A stretch of DNA of 64,000 nucleotides. Origin: Xestospongia muta (Eukaryota > Porifera > Demospongiae > Haplosclerida > Petrosiidae). The position numbers and the translations under genes are program-made. Below are positions 1 through 12,100 of this stretch, piece after piece. Under the pieces are notes generated by a model. The model ran no database searches and was not told the DNA's origin. It saw nothing but the letters and a program-made list of their open reading frames with translations. Each line of letters begins with the position of its first letter. Position 1 is the stretch's first letter. The stretch spans positions 25,602,745 to 25,666,744 of the forward strand of contig OY848917.1 in assembly GCA_963693285.1 (NCBI GenBank), in the 5' to 3' direction.

Positions 1-147
1 ACAACCAATATCAGTTACATCATTACAACAATTGTTCAAAATGTAACATTTTTATCATAATAGCATATATTATTATTACATTTTGGTGACACATAAGACC
101 CACAACATGCAGAATAGCTGACACTTAATGCCAAACATATTCCCGAA
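1..147 (-). pseudogene. Decayed SMB exon, copy 1 (longest version)
   Basis: Acceptor AG replaced by CG. CLALSVSYSACCGSYVSP and CYYDKNVTF are recognisable; the frame then breaks, yet bases further 3' still resemble the normal CCNDVADIGC end. Copy 1 therefore keeps the 3' part that copies 2 and 3 lost at the junction. Confidence 0.75.
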
Positions 148-3100
148 AAGATATAATGATGTGATTTGTTCCATTTGTACTTATGTACCTTTAGTAACAA
201 TTTGGGTAGGTGAAACAATAGTACCACTAAAAGATGAAGTGACAACTGATTTACTACTTGTCAAAGAGTATGGAGTTTTCAATTCTGAGTCTATATGATA
301 ATGGTAATAAAATTGATAATAATAATGTCATGTTTGAGGTAAGATAAACATAAGCATGGCATCCATAAGTGTAAATACTACTGCGTATTAGAAAAACTGT
401 TTAAGAAAAAAATCTTTACATATATATATATATTAATCTTAATTAATTTAATTTTTTGAATAAACAAAATTGTCACTAACACAATATGTTGTTCTTATTA
501 AACAAAGATAAGAGAAGCAATTTTTCTAACACATGGAATGCAAAAGGACAAATAATATAGTTAATTTCACTTCAATGTCCTACATCAATTTTTTAAATAA
601 TGATTTAAGTTTGTGATATTTTTGTTATTAGAGCTGGTGGAAATACACATTGTTAGATGTAGCATTGCTTCCTCACAGTTTCTTATAAAAAGTATTAAAA
701 ACAGTTTAACTAACACAGTATATACTTTAACACATAGAAACTTACTATTTAGACCAGATCCTGAACCAAATTCTGAGTATAATCCTGAGCCAAGCCCAGA
801 TCCTATATAAATGATGCATGCATACAAACTAGTACACACTATTTTAATATAGTCTTATAAGAAGTCAATACAAATATATAGCAAATATATTAAATGCAAA
901 TGTATAGCAAATATATTAAAATGGTAAACAACTAGTGATATATTTAATAAAGCAAAACAAAGAAGAAAAAGTATATATTGACATTACATAAAATACTAGA
1001 AGTACAATATAAATTATTCCAGAAAGATTAAATATAAGTTAATTAAATCTAATATATGATCTACTGTGTTTGAGCTTCTAATTTTTGACTTACCAAGTGA
1101 ATCAGTTGGAGTTGGTGTAGGAGAGGAAGAAGAAGCATGCTGACAACCAATATCAGCTATATCACTACAACAGTCTCCATAAATGTGACAGACGTTATCA
1201 CAATAACATCCATTATTACCACAGGATGGTGATAGAGATGACACACAGCATCCAGAATAGCTGAGATTAAGTGCCAAACATGAGCCTAACAATAATATAT
1301 AAACAAATTCATTTCATTTACATCACCCACTTACTTACCTTGTGTAACAATTGATGTAGGTGAAGCTATGATATTACCACTTACAAATGTAGTGACAGCT
1401 GATGAAAAACTTGTAGAATAGGGTATACTATTTGTCAAAGTGTACGAGGTTTTGAGTTCTGCATATGATTATAAAATAAATTGATAATTATTATATCATG
1501 TTTCAGACAAGCTATTGATAAGCATTACATCAGAAACTACATATGCGATTCACAGGAATTCATAGGAAGAAATCTTAACATTATAACAGAATTATTAATT
1601 TTAGCTAAACTAAAATGTGATTTGCACAGGATGTAATCTTAAGATGAAATGTAAAAGAAATCATTTTAAGACCACCTGCAGTACAATAGTAACATTAAAA
1701 AATTAAGAAGAATTTAATAATTTTCTTACATGAGCTTAAAATTATATAAACAATTCATTATATTTATAATGTTCACTTACCTTGAGTAACAGATGATGTA
1801 TGTGGAACTATTGTATCATTTAAAAATGAAGTGACAGCTGATAAGGTATTTGCTGTAAGAAGGGTACTACTTGTTAAAGTGAGTGGACTTTTGATTTTCG
1901 TATCTAATATATGAAATTTGTTTAAGATGGTGCGTATAGACATTAAAAAGAATTTCACTAAATTTTGCTCTCTAATAAGATTCAATGAATTGAGTTTTCA
2001 TGAAGTAACAACACAGAGATAGGAAATGTACAATAATATCATAAAATTGTGAACAATATGAAATACACCTAATAAACTAGTATTGATGTACATAGACATT
2101 GCACCAACAAATGAAAATAAGAAATGTTCTTAAAATTACATATTTGTTATTAAGATTAGCTTGTTTATTAATAAATAACTGCTCCTGTTATATTTTATTT
2201 AATAGAATATGCTTCTTTCAGGCTTAGTTAGTATGCTACAAGTGTAGTTACTTACTTAAGCTAATGTTTTATAAAAGGACTTACCTAATGAAACTGACGT
2301 AACTATAGAAGACAAAGTCTTAATTGAGGAAGAAGTGACAGGAAGTAATGTACTTTCTGAAAAAAGTAGAATACTGTTTGATGGCTGAAGTGTACCAATA
2401 TTGTTTCTTAATCAGTTATAGACATACTATTATTATGCTGTAATAATTGACATTGTTTTTTCATTTACTTTCATTATATTATCAAAACATTTTAATGCAA
2501 AATTATGTTCCTATTCTTTCATACATGCATGACTACTTAGCTAATCAATAATTGAGCATATTTAAAGATTTTCTACATTTGCTATATTATTACATTATCA
2601 TATGGACAGTCAATATAAAGGTTAAAAAATTTAAGATAGTTAAAGACAGTGTTACAACATATTAATTTATAACTATTGGGTATGTATTAGTTCCTTGCAA
2701 GTCTGGCTTATTTGTATTGTTCAAGTGTTAAGCTGCCTGTTGTACAACATTTGTAATATTTTACTCATTTGTTGATCATTTCAGTCAATGTGAAAATACT
2801 CAATGTAGCATATTGTCAAACAAAAATAACAATTCAATTCAAAGGCTAAATCAGACTTAGTTAGTATGCTACAAGTGTAGTTACTTACTTAAGCTAATGT
2901 TTTATAAAAGGACTTACCTAATGAAACTGACGTGACCATTGAAGACAAAGTCTTAATTGAGGAAGAAGTGACAGGAAGTAATGTACTTTCTGAAAAAAGT
3001 AGAATACTGTTTGATGGTTGAAGTGTACCAATATTTGTTTCTTAATCAGTTATGAACATACTATTATTATGTTGTAATAATTAAATTGTCTTTTCATTTA

Positions 3101-6100
3101 CTTTCATTATATTATGAAAATATTTTTATGCTAAATTATGTTCCTATTCCTTTATACATACATGACTGCTAGTATATTTGAAGTTTTTATACATTTGTCT
3201 ATAATATAACATTATCATATGGACAGTCAGTATAAAGGTTAAAAAATTTAAGATAGTTAAAGACAGTGTTACAACATATCTATTGGGTATGTATTAGGTT
3301 CTTTACAAGTCTGGCTTATTTGTACTATTCAAGTGTTAAGCTGCCTGTTGTGCAACAGTAATAATGACTCATTTGTTAAACATTTCAGTGAATGCAAAAA
3401 TACTCGATGTAGCATTTTGTCAAACAAAAATAATGATGGAATTCAAAGGCTAAATCAGACATGACTTGTCTACAGTTTCTTCATTTAATTATTTGAAGAT
3501 GTCATTTATATCATTTTAGCAATTACGTTTATGTTTTACTAAATTCAAACATCTTTTCAAATTAGCCTTTTTTAAAACTCTTCAAACAAACCACATATTG
3601 TTTACTACATTGTTGAGTCTTGAAACAGGAAAAATTGAAGAATATAAATGGTATTTCTAGTACTCCAATCTTTTTATTACAATACAAACATTCTTTTAAC
3701 TAAAATAGTGAACTAGACAAAAGTAGGCTAGGCTTATAATAGTCTATAATATTATGATTTATTTATGAGATTGCAGGTCCACAATCATATTCATACATAC
3801 TGAACATGTGTGTAATATTTTTATTTTACTTTTAAACTTTTACCTTCATTTAGATTATAAACCACATTTGACCATACAGATGATGGATAATTGAGACAGT
3901 CAATGTCTGTAAGTCTTGGTGTTCTAGATAATGGATGGTTTGCAAAATTGTCAGGACCAGCACTATAACCAATTGCTGCATGATTCCTAGTCCATTGCAG
4001 AAGATCACATTTGTATGTAAATATAGCATAAGAAGTTGATCCTTGTGATGCAACCACAACTTGGAATGTATTACTCTATAATGAAACAATAGAAAGCATG
4101 TTATAAAATATATGGATGGTATAATTTACCTGAACACAATTGATGTTTCCGTAGGGACAGACATTCACCCATTTTGCTACCATAACCCAATCTAAATCTA
4201 AATTAACATTTTGATTTAGTTTCAAGAATGTCTCCACTTTATTGATGACATTTGATGTAGTGACAATTCCATACTCAACTATTCCTGTATTTGTTAATAC
4301 AATATCATCCCAGAATGGAGCTATCACTTCTGCAGATGAGAGTGGGAACAATACTGGTAAATATCCTGCAAAGGATGTTCCCAAACTAAGAAACCCATTT
4401 GAATTTATCTAAATTAAATTAAAAGTTAATATGATACCAAGAAAAATGATAACTAAAGCTTACATTCAAATTATTGAAAAGGTATTTTCCTATATTAAGT
4501 GTAGAAGGCAGTTCAATTGCTATAGCACCATCATCAACATTATTAAAAATGTTAGTTTGTGAACCAAGATCTAGGAAAGTCAAATATTTGGAATCCATTC
4601 CAGATCCTGTTGAAATAAAGAATATAATGATAACTATTACAAAAATATAGTGAATATCTTACGAAAAAATATAACAAGTGCCAGCAATGTTTATGACTTT
4701 TAAGACAAACTTTAACGGTAGCTCTTTCAATGTGAAATGTTTGTCAGCTAATCTAATTCTTGGTAATGACATTAACTAAGATGACTTGCAGTGTGGAAGT
4801 ATACAAAGCATTACAAATCTTCAGTGGTAAAAGATATAAAAAGAGATAACATCACCTCCTCAACATCAGAAATTGTAAACTCTCTTGCAACTACCATTTG
4901 TAACCCAGAAAGTCACCAGAAAAAGCATTATGTCTGAGGAGTTATGCATATATTTTGAAGCCTAATGTAATCAAGTCAAACTTTGAGCATCACAACTTTT
5001 ATTTCATGATAGAAACTCTAACAGATTGCTACTTTTATTATTGTAAATGCCTTAAATAAAATATAAAAAGCAAGAAATCATTTATCATTTATGCCATAGC
5101 CAGACAATGATTTTGAGCATATAATGTGGAATATATTGGTTTTGCATTTGAAATAACTGTGACTAATGCATTGCATTAGTTTCTGACTTTGTCTTACCAA
5201 GCGTATCAGTTGGATTAGGTGGAACTGTATGAGAGGGAACAGAAGCAGGATGACAATCAATATCAGCTACATCATTACAACAGTCTCTAAAAATGTGACA
5301 AAATTTATCACAGTAGCAACCATTATTGCTACAAGTTGTTGATAGAGAAAACACACAACATCCAGAATAGTTGAGATTTAGTGCCAAACACGAACCTAAA
5401 ATAAATAATATTATATATAAAGAATTCATTTTATTTGTACTGCTCACTTACCTTGAGTAACAATTGGTGTAGGGGTAGCTACCGTGCTAGGTATTGATGA
5501 TGTGATAGAAGATGAAAAACCTGCTGGAATAGGTGTACTACTTGTTAGAGAAATTGGTGTTTCCATTCTTGTGTCTTTATAAAAAATAATTATAAATTTG
5601 ATAATCATTTTATCATGTATTGAAAAGCCTTATGTCTATAACTACAAATATCAATATATTAGAAATGCGCTTTAAAAATGTTCACTTAAAGATATTAGTT
5701 AAACATAATATAATGACAACACAAAATAAAGATTAAGTGCCAAAACATAAACATTAAGTTATGATATCAGCAGATTCATCTTCATTGTATTTTTCACTTA
5801 CTTTCAGTAACAAAAGATGAAGATGAAACTATAGAACCATTAAAAAATGAAGTGACAGCAGACAAAAAACTTGTAGCAAAAATATTTGTTGGAGTGATTG
5901 GAGTTTCAATTGTCCTGTCTAAGTGAAAAAAGTAATTAATTTCAAAGTTCAAATAATACAAATTTGAACATAATATTATCACAACGTAATATTAAAGTTA
6001 AGTGCCATACAAGACCATTAAGTTTATACATGAGCTCTTTGAATTTGCACTTACCTTCAGTAACAAATGTTGAAGGTGGTACTATAGAAGTATCTAAAAA

Positions 6101-9100
6101 TGAAGTAACAGCAGGTGAAAATATTGTTGAAAGACGTTTACTATGTGTTGAAGTGATTGGAGTTTCTATTCTTGTGTCTATGGATGATAAAGTTAATAAT
6201 TAATACAAAAGGTAATGGAAAAGCATAATGTCAGTTACTACAGATACCACTACATTATGATATCAGTAACTTTAATAAATATTCAAAATTGTCATAATTT
6301 GTCATTAGAATTTATGGTAATAAGCTATAACAGAATTTAATTTTAATTTTTAAAAATAATGTTTTTTTTACTTTTCTAAGTTTGCTAAAATATGTTATGT
6401 TGACTACAATACAAGAACAACATAAAATAAAGATCAAGTGTCAAATATGACCATTAAGTTATGATATGAGTGGAATCATCTTCTTTGTATTTCTCACATA
6501 CCTTCAGTAACAAAAGATGAAAATAAAAATAGAGGAGTAATGAAAGGTGAATTGACAGCAGATGAAAAATGTGCTGAAATACTACTTGTTGGAGTGATTG
6601 GAGTTTCCATTCTCATGTCTAAGTGAAAAAAGCATAATATTAATATACCTTTTCAAAGTTCACAAAATGAATATTAAGTTGAACATTAATCAAGGACAAC
6701 AGGAAATAAAAATTAAGTGCCATAAATGTCCACTAAATTATTACATGAGTAAACTCTTCTTTGTAATTCTAACTTACCTTCAGTAATAAATGTTGAAGGA
6801 GAAGCTAGAGTGAGTTTAAAAGATGATGTGACAACAGGTAAAACACTTGTTGGAGGGAGTGCATCACTTATTAGTGAGACTGGAGTTTCCATTCTTTTGT
6901 CTATGTGAAAATGATGAAAACGTTGCTAACTATTATATTATGTAATGGAAAGGTATAGTGTCAGTAATCAGTAATTTTAATAACATTGATATTTAACTTT
7001 GTCATTTTATATTAGTGAATTACATTTAGTAACAACTGGTGTAGTTGTAAGTACAGTACTACTTAAAAAAGAAGAGAAAGTAGATGAAAAATTTGCTGGT
7101 ATAGGTGGACTACTTGTCAAAAGGGTATGGAGTCTTGAACTCTGTGTATATAAAGTGGTAATAAAATTAATAATTATTAGATCAGTGATAAACTGTTCAT
7201 ACCAGCAACAACTCATTTAAACTTTCCTTTAAAAATAGTTTTTTGTTTTTTTTATAAGTTTGTTAAAAGTTGTTAAGTTGAACACAATAGAGGGACAACA
7301 TAAAATAAAGACTAAGTGCAAAGCATGACAATTAAGTTATAATATGAGTGAACTCATCTTCTTTGTATTTCTCACATACCTTCAGTAACTGAAGATGAAA
7401 CTATAGGACTATCAAAAGATGAAGTGACAGCAGATGAAAAACTTGCAGGAAAACTACTTGTTGGAGTGATTAGACTTTCCATTCTCATGTCTAAGTGAAA
7501 TGTAACATTTTTATCATAATAGCATATATTGTTACTACAATTTGGTGACACATAAGACCCACAACATGCAGAATAGCTGACACTTAATGCCAAACATGTT
7601 CCCGAAAAAATATAATGATATGATTTGTTCCATTTGTACTTATGTACCTTTAGTAACAATTTGGGTAGGTGAAACAATAGTACCATTAAAAGATGAAGTG
7701 ACAACTGATTTACTACTTGTCAAAGAGTATGGAGTTTTCAATTCTGAGTCTATATGATAAATGTAATAAAATTGATAATAATAATGTCATGTTTGAGGTA
7801 AGATAAACATAAGCATGGCATCTATAAGTGTATATACTACTGTGTATTAAAAGAACTGTTAAGAAAAAAACTTTACATATATATATTAATCTTAATTAAT
7901 TTAATTTTTTGAAGACAAAATTGTCACTAACACAATATGTTGTTCTTATTAAACAAAGATAAGAGAAACAATTTTTCTAACACATGGAATGCAAAAGGAC
8001 AAATAATATAGTTAATTTCACTTCAATGTCCTACATCAATTTTTTAAATAATGATTTAAGTTTGTGATATTTTTGTTATTAGAGCTGGTGGAAATACACA
8101 TTGTTAGATGTAGCATTGCTTCCTCACAGTTTCTTATAAAAAGTATTAAAAACAGTTTAACTAACACAGTATATACTTTAACACATAGAAACCTACTATT
8201 TAGACCAGATCCTGAACCAAATTCTGAGTATAATCCTGAGCCAAGCCCAGATCCTATATAAATGATGCATGCATACAAACAAGTACACACTATTTTAATA
8301 TAGTCTTATAAGAAGTCAATACAAATATATAGCAAATATCTTAAATGCAAATGTATAGCAAATATATTAGAATGGTAAACAACTAGTGATATATTTAATA
8401 AAGCAAAACAAAGAAGAAAAGTATATGTTGACATTACATAAAATACTAGAAGTACAATATAAATTATTCCAGAAAGATTAAATATAAGTTAATTAAATCT
8501 AATATATGATCTACTGTGTTTGAGCTTCTAATTTTTGACTTACCAAGTGAATCAGTTGGAGTTGGTGTAGGAGAGGAAGAAGAAGCATGCTGACAACCAA
8601 TATCAGCTATATCACTACAACAGTCTCCATAAATGTGACAGACGATATCACAATAACATCTATTATTACCACAGGATGGTGACAGAGATGACACACAGCA
8701 TCCAGAATAGCTGAGATTAAGTGCCAAACATGAGCCTAACAATAATATATAAACAAATTCATTTCATTTACATCACTCACTTACTTACCTTGTGTAACAA
8801 TTGATGTAGGTGAAGCTATGATATTACCACTTACAAATGTAGTGACAGCTGATGAAAAACTTGTAGAATAGGGTATACTATTTGTCAAAGTGTACGAGGT
8901 TTTGAGTTCTGCATATGATTATAAAATAAATTGATAATTATTATATCATGTTTCAGACAAGCTATTGATAAGCATTACATCAGAAACTACATATGCGATT
9001 CACAGGAATTCATAGGAAGAAATCTTAACATTATAACAGAATTATTAATTTTAGCTAAACTAAAATGTGATTTGCACAGGATGTAATCTTAAGATGAAAT

Positions 9101-12100
9101 CTAAAAGAAATCATTATAAGACCACCTGCAGTACAATAGTAACATTAAAAAATTAAGAAGAATTTAATAATTTTCTTACATGAGCTTAAAATTATATAAA
9201 CAATTCATTATATTTATAATGTTCACTTACCTTGAGTAACAGATGATTTATGTGGAACTATTGTATTATTTAAAAATGAAGTGACAGCTGATAAGGTATT
9301 TGTTGTAAGAAGTGTACTACTTGTTAAAGTGAGTGGACTTTTGATTTTTGTATCTAATATATGAAATTTGTTTAAGATGGTGCGTATAGACATTAAAAAG
9401 AATTTCACTAAATTTTGCTCTCTAATAAGATTCAATGAATTGAGTTTTCATGAAGTAACAACACAGAGATAGGAAATGTACAATAATATCATAAAATTGT
9501 GAACAATATGAAATACACCTAATAAACTAGTATTGATGTACATAGACATTGCACCAACAAATGAAAATGAGAAATGTTCTTAAAATTACATATTTGTTAT
9601 TATGATTACCTTGTTTACTAATAAATAATTGCTCCTGTTATATTTTATTTAATAGAATATGCTTCTTTCAGGCTTAGTTAGTATGCTACAAGTGTAGCTA
9701 CTTACTTGAGCTAATGTTTTATAAAAGGACTTACCTAATGAAACAGACGTGACCATTGAAGACAAAGTATTAAATGAGGAAGAAGTGACAGGAAGTAATG
9801 TACTTTCTGAAAAAAGTAGAATATTGCTTGATGGCTGAAGTGTACCAATATTTGTTTCTTAATCAGTTATGAACATACTATTATTATGTTGTAATAATTA
9901 AATTGTCTTTTCATTTACTTTAATTATATTATGAAAATATTTTTATGCTAAATTATGTTCCTATTCCTTTATACATACATGACTGCTAGTATATTTGAAG
10001 TTTTTCTACATTTGTCTATAATATTACATTATCATATGGACAGTCAATATAAAGGTTAAAAAATTTAAGATAATTAAAGAGTGTTACAACATATTAATTT
10101 ATAACTATTGGGTATGTATTAGGTTCTTTACAAGTCTGGCTTATTTGTACTATTTAAGTGTTAAGCTGCCTGTTGTGCACCAGTAATAATGACTCATTTG
10201 TTAAACATTTCAGTGAATGCGTAAATACTCGATGTAGCATTTTGTCAAACAAGAAAAAATGATGGAATTCAAAGGCTAAATCAGACATGACTTGTCTACA
10301 ATTTCTTCATTTAACTATTTGAAGAACTCATTTATATCATTTTAGCAATTATGTTTATGTTTTACTAAATTCAAACATCTTTTCAAATTAGCCTTTTTTG
10401 AAACTCTTCAAACAAACCACATATTATTTACTACATTGTTGAGTCTTGAAACAGGAACAATTGAAGAATATAAATCGTATTTCTAGTACTCCAATCTTTT
10501 TATTACAATGCAAACATTCTTTTAATTAAAATAGTGAACTAGACAAAAGTAGGCTAGGCTTATAATAGTCTATAATATTATGATTTATTTATGAGATTGC
10601 AGGTCCACAATCATATTCATACATACTGAACATGTGTGTAATATTTTTATTTTACTTTTAAACTTTTACCTTCATTTAGATTATAAACCACATTTGACCA
10701 TACAGATGATGGATAATTGAGACAGTCAATGTCTGTAAGTCTTGGTGTTCTAGATAATGGATGGTTTGCAAAATTGTCAGGACCAGCACTATAACCAATT
10801 GCTGCATGATTCCTAGTCCATTGCAGAAGATCACATTTGTATGTAAATATAGCATAAGAAGTTGATCCTTGTGATGCAACCACAACCTGGAATGTATTAC
10901 TCTATAATGAAACAATAGAAAGCATGTTATAAAATATATGGATGGTGTAATTTACCTGAACACAATTGATGTTTCCGTAGGGACAGACGTTTACCCATTT
11001 TGCTACCATAACCCAATCTAAATCTAAATTAACATTTTGATTTAGTTTCAAGAATGTCTCCACTTTATTGATAACATTTGATGTAGTGACAATTCCATAC
11101 TCAACTATTCCTGTATTTGTTAATACAATATCATCCCAGAATGGAGCTATCACTTCTGCAGATGAGAGTGGGAACAATACTGGTAAATATCCTGCAAAGG
11201 ATGTTCCCAAACTAAGAAACCCATTTGAATTTATCTAAATTAAATTAAAAGTTAATATGATACCAAGAATAATGATGACTAAAGCTTACATTCAAATTAT
11301 TGAAAAGGTATTTTCCTATATTAAGTGTAGAAGGAAGTTCAATTGCTATAGCACTATCATCAACATTATTAAAAATGTTAGTTTGTGAACCAAGATCTAG
11401 GAAAGTCAAATATTTGGAATCCATTCCAGATCCTGTTGAAATAAAGAATATAATGATAACTATTACAAAAATATAGTGAATATCTTATGAAAAATATAAC
11501 AAGTGCCAGCAATGTTTATGACTTTTAAGACAAATTTTAACGGTAGATCTTTCAATGTGAAATGTTTGTCAGCTAATCTAATTCTTGGTAGTGACATTAA
11601 CTAAGATGACTTGCAGTGTGGAAGTAAGCAAAGCATTACAAATCTTCAGTGGTAAAAGATATAAAAAGAGATAACATCACGTCCTCAACATCAGAAATTG
11701 TAAACTCTCTTGCAACTACCATTTGTAACCCAGAAAGTCGCTAGAAAGAGCATTATGTCTGAGGAGTTATGTATATATTTTGAAGCCTAATAAAATCAAG
11801 TCAAACTTTGAGCATCACAACTTTTATTTCATGATAGAAACTCTAACAGATTGCTACTTTCATTATTGTAAATGCCTTAAATAAAATTTAAAAAGCAAGA
11901 AATCATTTATCATTTATCATTTATGCCATACCCAGACAATGATTTTGAGCATATAATGTAGAATATATTGGTTTTGCATTTGAAATAACTGTGACTAATA
12001 CATTGCATTAGTTTCTGACTTTGTCTTACCAAGTGTATCAGTTGGATTAGGTGGAACTGTATGAGAGGGAACAGAAGCAGGATGACAATCAATATCAGCT

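Larger units (their letters stand above)
38..7499 (-). repeat. Tandem repeat copy 1 (about 7.46 kb)
   Basis: Direct repeat of the two following units at very high identity by eye, exons and introns alike. Longer than copies 2 and 3 because of the extra 633-bp local duplication around 2222-2854. Confidence 0.95.

Noticed and set aside
585..839. 84-codon minus-strand ORF as a separate gene (also 8036, 14876)
   Set aside because: Only the 57-bp Gly-Ser part is bounded by splice sites and phase-compatible; the rest is intron and does not look coding.
3850..4089. Second minus-strand frame over NIDO exon 3 (also 10676, 17533, 26768, 31268, 48711, 51314)
   Set aside because: Shadow frame; the other frame carries the conserved NIDO motifs FQVVVASQGSTSYAIF.
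5163..5447. Small secreted SMB protein with its own signal peptide (hydrophobic start before GSCLALN); same at 11995, 18845, 24065 and 36231
   Set aside because: The hydrophobic stretch is intron: a TTTTAG-type acceptor sits right at the Gly-Ser-Cys start, and the phase-1 entry matches the upstream linker donor. ORFs run through the intron by chance.
5964..6203. Plus-strand ORFs antisense to linker exons (also 6598, 12795, 13431, 20276, 21275, 21861)
   Set aside because: They mirror open minus-strand exons and run across splice sites; the minus-strand reading has family-wide motifs and phases.
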